35,893 bases of DNA from Paludibacteraceae bacterium (lineage in GTDB: Bacteria > Bacteroidota > Bacteroidia > Bacteroidales > Paludibacteraceae): NCBI GenBank assembly GCA_024400275.1, contig JAKSMY010000017.1, forward strand, positions 1 to 35,893, read 5' to 3'. Made by a program: the position numbers and the translations under genes. The notes under the pieces were generated by a model. That model had not been told where the DNA came from and did not search any database. It was given only the letters and a program-made list of their open reading frames with translations. Shown here piece by piece: positions 8,357-16,997 of the stretch (its first letter is position 1; each line of letters starts with the position of its first letter).

Positions 8357-11194
8357 ATGAAAAGAAATTTATTTAGTCTGTTTGTTTTGTTTTTCTTTTG
8401 TTTAGCCTCTCAATATGTATGGGGAGCGAATACGGTAGGTGATACTTGGACCTCTGGAAATTACACATATAAGATTTTAACCGCAGCCAAAGCAACCGGT
8501 TCTACTGCTGCCAATCGAGGAACTTGTTCTGTGAAAGCAAAAGACACGTCTATCTCGGGTACGCTTTCTATTAATGAATATGTTGGCAATGGAAGTTATT
8601 ACTACAATGTAACTGAAGTTGCAGCGAGTGGCTTTAGTGGATGCTCAAGTGTAACGAGCATATCTATTGGCTCTAATGTGACAACCATCGGTGGCTCTGC
8701 ATTCTCCGGTTGCTCCAGTTTGGCAACGATTACTATTCCACCAACAGTAACTCGTGTTGAAACAAGCGCATTCAATAATTGTTCTGCCCTTACTCGCGTC
8801 AATTATCAAAAAAGTAGTAGCACAACGACTTTAACGTATGTAGATGATTGGGCAAGTATAGATTTTGCGAATGATAAAGCCAATCCGTTGTATTATGCCA
8901 AAAACTTATATGTGGTAAAAACAACGAGTACTATGCCAGCTTTAAGCAAAGTTACTTCACTTGGTTTTAAGAATTCTCCTACAATTACCGAAATTAAAAA
9001 ATATGCTTTTTATAATTGTACCGCATTAACAAGTGTAACCATTCCTTATACGGTTACATCTATTGGTAGCAGTGCTTTTAATTGGTGTTCCAATATTACT
9101 ACTGTGAAGTTCGGTACGAATGCTAATATGCCCTGCAACGTAACTTCTATTGCAGCAGGGGCTTTCTCTAATTGTACGTCTATTGCCAACGTTCATTGTT
9201 GGGGAGGATTGGAAAAATGGATGAACATCAACTTTGCGACGCAAGTTGCTGCACCATTTTATGCTTCTACTGCTGCTACAAAAAAATTCTATATTGATAA
9301 TGTTGAAACTACCGAAATTATTATTCCCGATAATATTCTTTCCATTGATACTGCTGCATTTGCAGGAATGAGTAACCTGACTAAGATTTCTTTACCTGCT
9401 ACAACGACTAATGTTCATAGATATGCTTTTGCCAAATGTACAGGTTTGCAAGAAATAATTTCATTGGCGGTAGAAGCGCCAACTATAGAAATAGCGAACA
9501 CTTTTGAATCTGTCCCTACGAATATTCCTCTTTTTGTGCCATCGGAAGCTGCAAAAGCTAGTTACGAAGCGGCTTCCACGTGGAAGACTTTCAAGAACAT
9601 TATTCCTTTCTCCGGGTACTGTGGGGATAACCTCGCATGGTCTTATTCTTGGTCCACGCACACGCTCGAAATAGCAGGCGAAGGCGAGATGTTCAATTAT
9701 AACTCAACTCACGCTCCTTGGTACGATTTTGCAGGAGATATTCAAACCATCATCATTGGCGAAAATGTGACGAAGATTGGCTCTATGGCATTCCGCTATT
9801 GCAACAATGTAACAGCCCTGTATTACAACGCCATCAAAGCCACGGTAAGTTATACTGCCTCTAGCTCCGCTTCCAATCAATCATTTTACGAATTGGGGAA
9901 GGATGGTGCAGGTTTCACATGCTATGTAGGACCTCAAGTGACCGCTTTGCCCGATGGCATGTTCTGTCCTGCTTACCAAGGAGGGCAATATGGGGTATCC
10001 GTCTATGGGAGACCTAAACTTGTCTCCATCGTTTTTGCGGAACAAGGTGCATGCACTACCATTGGCAGAGACGCTTTTCTGCGTGCAACAGATCTTACGC
10101 AGATAACTCTTCCTGCTACAATTACTTCTATTGGCAATTCGGCTTTTGATAATTGTTCCAATCTCACGCGCACCGATTTTATGGGAACAATCGCACAATG
10201 GTGTGGCATTACTTTTGGCAACTCATCTGCCAATCCAGTCTACCATTCTCATAATCTTTACATAGATAAGTCATTGGTAACAGAATTGGTGTTTCCAGAA
10301 GATATAAGCAGTATAGGTGCATATTGCTTTAATGATATGAGTCAACTTGAAAGCATCACTTGCAATAGCCAAACACCCCCTGCAACACCCAATGGAGATC
10401 CTTTCTCAAACAACATTAAGCAGAATAAGAATATTACACTTTATATACCACAGGGTACTCTTGCTGCCTATCAAGCTGCTGATCCTTGGAAAGAGTTTGT
10501 CAACATCCAAGAAATGAAGGTAACTGTGGATTTGGCTGATAATACTGACAACTCCGAACTGTTGAGTCTCTACGACACAAAAATCGTAGATGTCAATCTC
10601 ACACGCAGTTTATCTAACGCCAGTTATAATACCCTCTGCTTGCCGTTTGCCGTAGATGCTGCCACGGTTGAGGAAAAGTTTGGCGAAAGAACAAAAATTG
10701 CTGAACTGACAGGATCAAGCATTGATGGTGAGTATTTTAATTTAGAATTTACTAAACGCAGTGCCATACAGGCAGGTGTGCCCTATCTGATCCAACCTGC
10801 CAACGACGACGTGGTGAACCCAAGTTTTGAAAACGTTGAGATAAATGCCACTCCGAAAACAAGCAAAACGGACAACGTGGACTTTGTTGGTATCTATTCG
10901 CCTTACCAATTTGACGTTGGCAACCAAAACTACCTTTTCGTGGGGGCTAACAATACGCTCTATTGGGCAGAGGCAGGAACGATGAACGGTTTACGTGCCT
11001 ACTTCGTTCTCAAACCCAACAGCCCTGCTCACGTGGGTATGCGTACACGCGTTGTTATGCATAACGAAACAACATCTCTCAACACAATGAAGACAGCCAA
11101 TGTACCTGCTAAAATGCTGTACAAAGGACACTTCTTTATTATGCGGGAAAAAACGGCTTACAATGCTTTGGGAACACCGATAAACGTAAAATAA
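8357..11194 (+). CDS. Secreted BspA-like leucine-rich repeat (LRR_5) protein
   Basis: This 945-residue protein has an N-terminal signal peptide, a basic start and hydrophobic core ending near WGAN at about residue 24. It contains BspA/LRR_5 repeats of the form IG.SAF.GCSSL..ITIP..V, in one block at about residues 70-415 and another at about 455-700. Between them, near residue 422, lies a CGDNLAWSY module of the kind that often starts LRR_5 units in gut Bacteroidales. Each LRR block ends in a similar phrase of the form lyvP....YEAA..WK.F.NI. The C-terminal 200 residues form a separate beta-rich domain ending with GHFFIMREKTAYNALG, which resembles a short C-terminal signature common in secreted Bacteroidales proteins. 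BspA relatives bind host or bacterial surfaces; the ligand here is unknown. Confidence 0.85.
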   Translation: MKRNLFSLFVLFFFCLASQYVWGANTVGDTWTSGNYTYKILTAAKATGSTAANRGTCSVKAKDTSISGTLSINEYVGNGSYYYNVTEVAASGFSGCSSVTSISIGSNVTTIGGSAFSGCSSLATITIPPTVTRVETSAFNNCSALTRVNYQKSSSTTTLTYVDDWASIDFANDKANPLYYAKNLYVVKTTSTMPALSKVTSLGFKNSPTITEIKKYAFYNCTALTSVTIPYTVTSIGSSAFNWCSNITTVKFGTNANMPCNVTSIAAGAFSNCTSIANVHCWGGLEKWMNINFATQVAAPFYASTAATKKFYIDNVETTEIIIPDNILSIDTAAFAGMSNLTKISLPATTTNVHRYAFAKCTGLQEIISLAVEAPTIEIANTFESVPTNIPLFVPSEAAKASYEAASTWKTFKNIIPFSGYCGDNLAWSYSWSTHTLEIAGEGEMFNYNSTHAPWYDFAGDIQTIIIGENVTKIGSMAFRYCNNVTALYYNAIKATVSYTASSSASNQSFYELGKDGAGFTCYVGPQVTALPDGMFCPAYQGGQYGVSVYGRPKLVSIVFAEQGACTTIGRDAFLRATDLTQITLPATITSIGNSAFDNCSNLTRTDFMGTIAQWCGITFGNSSANPVYHSHNLYIDKSLVTELVFPEDISSIGAYCFNDMSQLESITCNSQTPPATPNGDPFSNNIKQNKNITLYIPQGTLAAYQAADPWKEFVNIQEMKVTVDLADNTDNSELLSLYDTKIVDVNLTRSLSNASYNTLCLPFAVDAATVEEKFGERTKIAELTGSSIDGEYFNLEFTKRSAIQAGVPYLIQPANDDVVNPSFENVEINATPKTSKTDNVDFVGIYSPYQFDVGNQNYLFVGANNTLYWAEAGTMNGLRAYFVLKPNSPAHVGMRTRVVMHNETTSLNTMKTANVPAKMLYKGHFFIMREKTAYNALGTPINVK

Positions 11195-11219
11195 TGTTAA
11201 ACAGAAAATAATAAATAAT

Positions 11220-11378
11220 ATGAAAACATATTTTCAACCTCAAACGGAAGAGATTACGCTCGTTGCCCTTGCCGCTATCTTAGACGGAAGTCCTACTCTG
11301 GTACCTACACAATCCAAAGTGGGAAGTAATTACGTCAATGGTGGCGACATATCCGGCAATCCGTCGGGCGCGATGTAA
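11220..11378 (+). CDS. 52-residue small protein after the BspA-like gene
   Basis: A 53-codon frame runs from ATG 11220 to TAA 11376-11378, starting 25 bp after the BspA-like stop codon. The product begins MKTYFQPQTEEITLVAL and continues with a Gly/Ser/Pro-rich tail ending GNPSGAM. Its layout matches a loose class of small Bacteroidales proteins: MKK/MKT, then aromatic-x-x-P-x-x-E, then a short hydrophobic patch, then a Gly/Ser-rich tail. No function is known to me. It has no promoter of its own and is probably co-transcribed with the surface protein. It is too short for routine gene callers, but the codon pattern, position and class resemblance make a real gene likely. Confidence 0.55.
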   Translation: MKTYFQPQTEEITLVALAAILDGSPTLVPTQSKVGSNYVNGGDISGNPSGAM

Positions 11379-11383
11379 ACCGG

Positions 11384-11409
11384 TATTAATGCAGTTTATT
11401 CACGCGGGA
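11384..11409. repeat. 26-bp direct repeat, distal copy (copy of the rodA 3' end)
   Basis: This stretch, beginning TATTAATGCAG and ending CACGCGGGA, is identical to 13542-13567. The second copy is the last seven codons and stop of rodA (minus strand: SRVNKLH-stop) plus two bases. The distal copy lies 5 bp after the small ORF stop and 7 bp before the start of the next glycosyltransferase gene. The two copies bound the two-gene cassette. Confidence 0.95.
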
Positions 11410-11416
11410 TACGATT

Positions 11417-12331
11417 ATGAACAATAGCACGAAGATCTCTGTTTTGATACCCTGTTATAACGAAAGTGCAACCATCGAGAAAGTCGTTAGAGATTTTCAA
11501 GATGTCTTGCCCGAGGCTGATATCTATGTTTATGACAACAATTCACAGGATCATACTGATGATATAGCACTAAAGGCAGGCGCAATCGTCAGATACGAGT
11601 GTCGTCAAGGCAAAGGGAATGTCATTAGATCTATGTTTAGAGATATAGATGCTGATTGCTATATTATGATAGACGGGGATGATACTTATCCTGCGGAGAA
11701 TGCAAGACAGATGTGTGATTTGGTGCTAAACAAGGGGGGTGATATGGTTGTAGGCGACAGATTGTCGTTGTCTTATTTTAAAGAGAATACACGTCCGTTC
11801 CATAATTTTGGTAATTCATTGGTGCAGAAACTGATTAACTGGATTTTTCATGCAGAAGTGAGAGATGTGATGTCGGGGTATAGAGCATTCAGTCGTAGGT
11901 TTGTCAAGAATTTTCCGGTTATGTCTAAAGGATTTGAGATAGAGACAGAAATGACCATACATGCGTTGGATAAAAACTTCCTGTTGGAAGAAATTCCCAT
12001 ACAATATCGCAACCGCCCCAATGGCAGTGTAAGTAAACTGAATACTTTTAGCGACGGCTTAAAAGTTTTGATGACTATTGCTCGTCTTTTTTGCAACTAT
12101 AAGCCCTTACTCTTCTTTTCGTCTGTTACCGTTGTGTTCTTGCTTGTTTCCTTAGGGCTTTTTGTTCCTATACTTATTGACTATTTTTCCACAGGATTAG
12201 TGCCTCGGTTTCCTACACTTATCGTAAGCGGAACGTTAGCTCTACTCGGATTTATGTTTTTCTTCTGCGGAATTATACTTGAAGTTATTACCCAAAAACA
12301 CAGACAATTATTTGAACTTTTAATGAAATGA
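11417..12331 (+). CDS. GtrB/DPM1-like membrane-anchored GT2 glycosyltransferase
   Basis: This 304-residue enzyme has an N-terminal GT2 domain (VLIPCYNESATIEKVV; DNNS at 40-43; MIDGDDTYP with Asp86-Asp89) followed by two C-terminal membrane helices at about 231-257 and 269-291. This is the layout of enzymes such as GtrB that charge undecaprenyl phosphate with a sugar, and of dolichol-phosphate mannosyltransferases. The phrase DVMSGYRAFSRRFVKNFP is characteristic of that group. It overlaps the next gene as ATGA (12328-12331), so the two act as a pair. No promoter is visible between the small ORF and this gene; transcription probably reads through from the BspA-like unit. The gene lies inside a cassette bounded by 26-bp direct repeats. 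Confidence 0.82.
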   Translation: MNNSTKISVLIPCYNESATIEKVVRDFQDVLPEADIYVYDNNSQDHTDDIALKAGAIVRYECRQGKGNVIRSMFRDIDADCYIMIDGDDTYPAENARQMCDLVLNKGGDMVVGDRLSLSYFKENTRPFHNFGNSLVQKLINWIFHAEVRDVMSGYRAFSRRFVKNFPVMSKGFEIETEMTIHALDKNFLLEEIPIQYRNRPNGSVSKLNTFSDGLKVLMTIARLFCNYKPLLFFSSVTVVFLLVSLGLFVPILIDYFSTGLVPRFPTLIVSGTLALLGFMFFFCGIILEVITQKHRQLFELLMK

Positions 12332-13590
12332 AAAAAAATGTTTTAATCTGGAGTGGCATCTTGGTTGGAACTCTCATTGTAGGAGTATCGCTATTGGTTA
12401 TTTCGGCACTTGTGCCAAACGAACCCGTGCGTAATCATACACTGGAATCTGCCCCAATATTCGCTATGCCTAATGATTTGTTGAGTTTTAGAAACGACAA
12501 TCGCTATTCGGTGCAGGATCACTTTACAGATGCGCTGATGGCAGAAGAAGCCATGATGATTGACCGAGATAAACCGTTTCAGTCCGTTATGCGTTGTGAT
12601 TTCCCGTTTACAGGGGATCCGATTGGTGATTTAAACAAGATAGCGAACGGAGAAGGGGCAGATTTGCCTGTAAGAGATTATGCCCGATACTGGCATGGCT
12701 ATCTGTTTTGGCTACGACCCATGTTGGCTCTGGCATCGTGGAATACTATCCGTAAAGTTACTTTAGTTATGCTGTCATTGGTACTTTTGCTGTGCATCTC
12801 TTTGTGGTCGCAAAAGAAGGGGATTGCATACGCCATGGGAAGTTGCTTCCCTATATTATTGTGCTGTTTCCCGCAAGCCGGTATCTCGCCTCAATTATCA
12901 TCGGTGTATTTTGTCGGATTGATAGCGTCAATCGTACTGCTAAGCGTGCCACATATCTGTGAGGATATAAGGTGGTCCGGTGGAGTAATGCTAATAGCGG
13001 GTTGTGCCACATCCTATATAGATTTATTGACAGCCCCAATGATAGGTCTTCTATTGCCACTGTTAACTTATTGCATGCTGGCGAAACGCGAAAAAGGTTT
13101 CTACAAAAATGTGGCTCTACTATTGGGAATTTGTTTTGTGGGTTACTTCGGTTTCTGGTTTATGAAGTGGGTGATTGGTACAGTTGTGACCGATTTAAAT
13201 GTCATTGAATCCGGTTTCCATAATGCTCACGTTCGCAGTTACGGATGTGACGATGATTTTTATACATGGACCACTATTTTCGAGCGAATAGGCGAGTTTT
13301 TGTGCGAACCTTTTATATATGTGCCTATCTTGGTGGCAGGACTTATTTGGATATGCTTAATAAAACCCAAACAGATTGTGCCTAATCTCTATTTGCTCAT
13401 TTTGGCAATTGTGCCTATAGTTTGGATGTTTGTCATGCGGCAACATTCAGCGTATCATTTTTACCACTTATCGTGGAGAAATATGATACCCTGTTTTGTA
13501 GCCGTGTTGCTCTTTATGATAGAGACGAGTCGCTTGACAGATATTAATGCAGTTTATTCACGCGGGAAGCATCCAGCCGCAGCAGAATAA
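12328..13590 (+). CDS. Polytopic membrane protein, probable GT-C/GtrC-like glycosyltransferase
   Basis: This 420-residue protein has one N-terminal membrane helix, a large extracytoplasmic segment (about residues 30-130, with DFPFTGDP and DYARYWHGYLFWLRP), and then about eight to ten membrane helices. It follows a GtrB-like gene with a 4-bp overlap. This fits a polytopic enzyme that uses the lipid-linked sugar made by its partner to decorate a cell-surface glycan. I do not recognise a named family with certainty. The last 16 residues (DINAVYSRGKHPAAAE) are read through the 26-bp repeat and the antisense of the rodA end, so the native C-terminus appears replaced. It converges on rodA with a 47-bp overlap. 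Confidence 0.6.
   Translation: MKKNVLIWSGILVGTLIVGVSLLVISALVPNEPVRNHTLESAPIFAMPNDLLSFRNDNRYSVQDHFTDALMAEEAMMIDRDKPFQSVMRCDFPFTGDPIGDLNKIANGEGADLPVRDYARYWHGYLFWLRPMLALASWNTIRKVTLVMLSLVLLLCISLWSQKKGIAYAMGSCFPILLCCFPQAGISPQLSSVYFVGLIASIVLLSVPHICEDIRWSGGVMLIAGCATSYIDLLTAPMIGLLLPLLTYCMLAKREKGFYKNVALLLGICFVGYFGFWFMKWVIGTVVTDLNVIESGFHNAHVRSYGCDDDFYTWTTIFERIGEFLCEPFIYVPILVAGLIWICLIKPKQIVPNLYLLILAIVPIVWMFVMRQHSAYHFYHLSWRNMIPCFVAVLLFMIETSRLTDINAVYSRGKHPAAAE
13542..13567. repeat. 26-bp direct repeat, proximal copy at the 3' end of rodA
   Basis: This copy is identical to 11384-11409. It contains the rodA stop codon (13544-13546, minus strand) and the preceding seven codons, and also encodes part of the C-terminal tail of the membrane protein on the + strand. 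Its position at the 3' end of a conserved gene, with the other copy 2.16 kb further downstream of that gene, resembles the attL/attR geometry of genomic islands. Confidence 0.95.
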
Positions 13591-14689
13591 ACAGCAGTAG
13601 GGTGAACCCCCAAAGAGACGAACCGCCGTAACTGAACAGCGGGAGAGGAATACCAATCACAGGCAAGAGACCCAAAACCATGCCGATATTGATAATGAGG
13701 TGCATCAGAAAAATACTTGCCACCGAATAACAGTATATCCGACTAAACGTGTCTCGTTGCCGTTCGGCTATCATAATCAGCCGCAAGATAAAGAACATAT
13801 ATGCGAGCAGTAATAAAGCCGATCCGACGAACCCCCACTCCTCACCTACGGTACAGAAAATGAAGTCCGTATCTTGTTCCGGAACAAATTTCATCTTGGT
13901 TTGTGTCCCTTTCAGATAGCCCTTCCCGAACATGCCTCCCGAACCTATGGCAATGAGTGACTGGTTGACATTATAGCCCGCACCCATCGGGTCTTCTTTA
14001 ATACCTAACAGCACTTCGATACGTGTTTTCTGGTGCGGTTCAAACACCTTGTCCAGTACCGAGTCGGGAATCCAACCGCATTTCATCACAACAACAAAAA
14101 TAATAGCCACAAGTACTCCGCTACCCATTATTTTGCCGGTCATACCCTGTCGATAAAAAGGCAGCAAGAAAGCACCAAACACAAGTGCCGAACCCGTTTC
14201 CCGTTGCATAATCATAATAATTGCCATTGGCAGCAGCACCATAAGGCAGGGCACAACCAAATCGCGCCAACTGTCAACGCGGTAGCCGTATCGTCCCATA
14301 TATTTGGCTATGGCGATGGCTGTGAAACATTTGGCGAACTCCGCCGGCTGCAAACTGACAGGTCCTAAGGTTATCCACGAGAGGGAGCCTTTGATATCAT
14401 GTGCCAAGAAAGGTGTGGCGATAAGCAATAAGAGGGTGAATCCGTAGAACCAATAGCCTAATATGTCGTAGGTCTTTTCGTCGATTAAGAGGATACACAG
14501 TCCCATTACCAATGCCGTCATGATCCAAACGAACTGCTTACCGGCACGGTTGTCGAAAGAGAAGATACCGGTTTGTTCGAAACTGTATCCGGCACCGTAT
14601 ATATTCAGCCATCCGAAAAATGCCAAAGCAAGGAATAACACAATCGTTATCCAATCCACGCCACTCCATATATTATTCCGCTGGTTCAT
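13544..14689 (-). CDS. rodA: RodA, SEDS peptidoglycan glycosyltransferase
   Basis: RodA polymerises lipid II into glycan strands during side-wall growth and works with its cognate PBP2. The 381-residue protein is highly hydrophobic, as expected for about ten membrane helices. SEDS motifs are visible: QPAEFAK with Glu117, and the extracellular-loop motif FVPEQDTDFIF containing the predicted catalytic Asp275, followed by EEWGFVG. The C-terminal LFSYGGSSL is also typical. The start overlaps the mrdA stop as ATGA, so it is the last gene of the mre operon. The 3' end, after the conserved LDASR segment, is embedded in a 26-bp direct repeat and overlaps a convergent gene by 47 bp. Confidence 0.96.
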   Translation of the reverse strand: MNQRNNIWSGVDWITIVLFLALAFFGWLNIYGAGYSFEQTGIFSFDNRAGKQFVWIMTALVMGLCILLIDEKTYDILGYWFYGFTLLLLIATPFLAHDIKGSLSWITLGPVSLQPAEFAKCFTAIAIAKYMGRYGYRVDSWRDLVVPCLMVLLPMAIIMIMQRETGSALVFGAFLLPFYRQGMTGKIMGSGVLVAIIFVVVMKCGWIPDSVLDKVFEPHQKTRIEVLLGIKEDPMGAGYNVNQSLIAIGSGGMFGKGYLKGTQTKMKFVPEQDTDFIFCTVGEEWGFVGSALLLLAYMFFILRLIMIAERQRDTFSRIYCYSVASIFLMHLIINIGMVLGLLPVIGIPLPLFSYGGSSLWGFTLLLFILLRLDASRVNKLH

Positions 14690-16509
14690 TCTCTTTCGTC
14701 TTTTATCGGTTCGTCTGCCAGTTCGGCAAAATGTTTACTCAGGTAGGCATCAATCATTTTTACAGCAACGGGGCACGCCCAAGTGGCACCGAACCCTACG
14801 TTTTCGATTGCTACAGCCACTGCTATTTTGGGATTATCTTTCGGGGCATATCCGATAAAGATAGCGTGGTCTTTGCCGTGTGGATTCTGTACGGTACCTG
14901 TTTTGCCGCATATATGCCATTTAGGCACGTTATGCCACCGTCCTGTACCGTTGGTCATCACACGTTCCATGCCGTTCTTTACGATTTTGAAATAGGCAGT
15001 ATCAATGCCTGTTCCGTGCCGTTTGCCGGGCTGGTTATAAGTGCTGTCTTTATGTAATAGATGAGGGCTGATATAGTAGCCCTCGTTGGCTATACAAGCC
15101 GCTTGGTTCGCCAATTGCAGGGGTGTGACCAGTACTTCGCCCTGTCCGATGCTGAGTGAGCGTATCGTGATTGCTTTCCAACCTGTTTTGCCGTAGAAAC
15201 GGTCGTACAGTTTGGTTGAAGGTATAGATCCGCCTTTCTGGTTAGGCACGTCCGAATCGTCAAAAGTCTGTCCTAATCCAAAGCGCATAATACTCTCACA
15301 CCAGAGTTCGTACCGGTGCCTGAAGGCATTATTATTCTTGCCATATCCGTCCTTTTGCAACAAATCGCGGAACGCGCACCAATAATAGGGGTTGCAACTC
15401 TGTTCAATTGCCATTCCCAAATCAACGGGGCTTCCGTGGTGGTGGGTACATTTGATAGGCGTTGATTGAGGTCCGTTGCAGGGGTAGCGCGTGTCGGGAG
15501 TGATACCTCCTTGGTCTAAAGCCACCAAGGTCTGCAAGGTCTTGAATGTTGAGCCGGGAGGGTACATAGCCTGCGTGGCACGGTTCATAAGGGGTTTGGA
15601 CGGGTCGTTCAGCAGTGCCATATAATTATTGCCTCGCTGTCTGCCCACTAAGGTCTTCGGGTCCCAATTAGGCTTACTGACTAGTGCCAATATCTCACCG
15701 GTAGCGGGTTCGATAGCCACTGCACTGCCGATGTTGTCTCCAATCAGTCCTTCTGCCAATAACTGCAAATCGACATCTATTCCGAGGCGTAAATTCTTTC
15801 CGGCGATGGCTTTTTCGTCTAATTCGCCATTATGGTAGGAGCCGCATATACGTCCTCTGTTGTCACGGAGCAGCACTTCCACACCGTTCACACCGCGCAA
15901 TGCCGTTTCGTACTGCTTTTCCACACCGTCCCGTCCTGAATAGTCGCCTTGATGGTAATAGGCATCATGTTCTATATCTTGTTCGTTTACTTCGCCCACG
16001 CTTCCCAACAGATGGGCAGCTGTGTTGAAACGATAATCGCGCAGGGTACGTTTACGGATATTCACGCCCGGAAAATTATATAGCCGTTCCTGCAACAGAC
16101 TGATATCTTCTTTTTGCAACTGACTCATAAAGACTTGTGGTGTATAGCGGGAGAAACCTCTGTTTTTTCGCACATCACATATTTGCTTCATTCGTTCCCG
16201 GTATGTAAGCGTGTCTATATGCAGCGCCTCACAAAAAGAGACGGTGTCGAATCGGTCTCCCATCTCGCGCATGATAACAAGCACTTCGTAAATAGGTTGA
16301 TTAAAGACCAATAGCGAGTCATTCCGGTCGTATATCAGTCCGCGTGCCGCATAGACGGGTTGACGTACAAGCGCGTTATTGTCGGCTTTCTCGCGTCGTG
16401 ATTGATCTACAATTTGCAGCGCGAAGAGCCGCACTATATAAATCGCCACAACCACAACGGCAATTCCGGCTATTACATAACGTCTCCTATAATAGGTATC
16501 ATTTATCAT
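14686..16509 (-). CDS. mrdA: Penicillin-binding protein 2, elongation transpeptidase
   Basis: PBP2 cross-links peptidoglycan during elongation and activates RodA. The 607-residue protein has an N-terminal membrane helix at about residues 10-32, a dimerisation/pedestal region, and a transpeptidase domain. All three active-site motifs are present: SxxK as S320-TFK323, SxN as S371-C-N373, and KTGT at 536-539. ARGLIYDRN near residue 55 is the class B PBP signature. Length is normal for the family. It overlaps rodA and mreD by 4 bp each (ATGA), consistent with a tightly coupled elongasome operon. Confidence 0.96.
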   Translation of the reverse strand: MINDTYYRRRYVIAGIAVVVVAIYIVRLFALQIVDQSRREKADNNALVRQPVYAARGLIYDRNDSLLVFNQPIYEVLVIMREMGDRFDTVSFCEALHIDTLTYRERMKQICDVRKNRGFSRYTPQVFMSQLQKEDISLLQERLYNFPGVNIRKRTLRDYRFNTAAHLLGSVGEVNEQDIEHDAYYHQGDYSGRDGVEKQYETALRGVNGVEVLLRDNRGRICGSYHNGELDEKAIAGKNLRLGIDVDLQLLAEGLIGDNIGSAVAIEPATGEILALVSKPNWDPKTLVGRQRGNNYMALLNDPSKPLMNRATQAMYPPGSTFKTLQTLVALDQGGITPDTRYPCNGPQSTPIKCTHHHGSPVDLGMAIEQSCNPYYWCAFRDLLQKDGYGKNNNAFRHRYELWCESIMRFGLGQTFDDSDVPNQKGGSIPSTKLYDRFYGKTGWKAITIRSLSIGQGEVLVTPLQLANQAACIANEGYYISPHLLHKDSTYNQPGKRHGTGIDTAYFKIVKNGMERVMTNGTGRWHNVPKWHICGKTGTVQNPHGKDHAIFIGYAPKDNPKIAVAVAIENVGFGATWACPVAVKMIDAYLSKHFAELADEPIKDERE

Positions 16510-16997
16510 CTTTGTGCCTTATCGTACAAAAATGTCAGTATAAACGTAATCAGTGAACTAAGAACAATACTCGTTACCAGCCATCCGATATGCTCAAAAC
16601 TCCATGCCTCCAGGACAAATACGATACTATGGTGCAAGGCGATTAGCATAATAGCCAATATGGTGAACCGATTGCCCATTGTTTGGCTGTCTGTTTGTGT
16701 ACTGATACGCTGTGCGTCCTGAATAAAACGGTCTATCAGCAAGGGACGGGCGTACGACAACGCCACACAGGCAGCCATGTGAACACCTGTCGTCGAGCAT
16801 AACATGTCCATGACAAGTCCCGTAACGGTTCCGATTAACATCTCCGCCCAGCGTGGCAAAGAAACAGGGAGCATTAGCAGACCGATAAGATAAACATACG
16901 GGTGACAAATACCTAACCAATGAAGATTGTTAAAGAGTAAGTCCTGTAGGGCAAACAGAAGAACGAAACGGACAATATGGCGTAAAACATTATTCAT
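16506..16997 (-). CDS. mreD: MreD, rod-shape-determining membrane protein
   Basis: This is a 163-residue hydrophobic protein of about five membrane helices, placed between mreC and mrdA. MreD is an inner membrane component of the elongasome. Sequence conservation in this family is low, so the call rests mainly on gene order, size and hydropathy; FALQDLLFNNLHW and MLIGTVTGLVMDM fit family patterns. It overlaps mreC by 8 bp and mrdA by 4 bp. Confidence 0.88.
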   Translation of the reverse strand: MNNVLRHIVRFVLLFALQDLLFNNLHWLGICHPYVYLIGLLMLPVSLPRWAEMLIGTVTGLVMDMLCSTTGVHMAACVALSYARPLLIDRFIQDAQRISTQTDSQTMGNRFTILAIMLIALHHSIVFVLEAWSFEHIGWLVTSIVLSSLITFILTFLYDKAQR

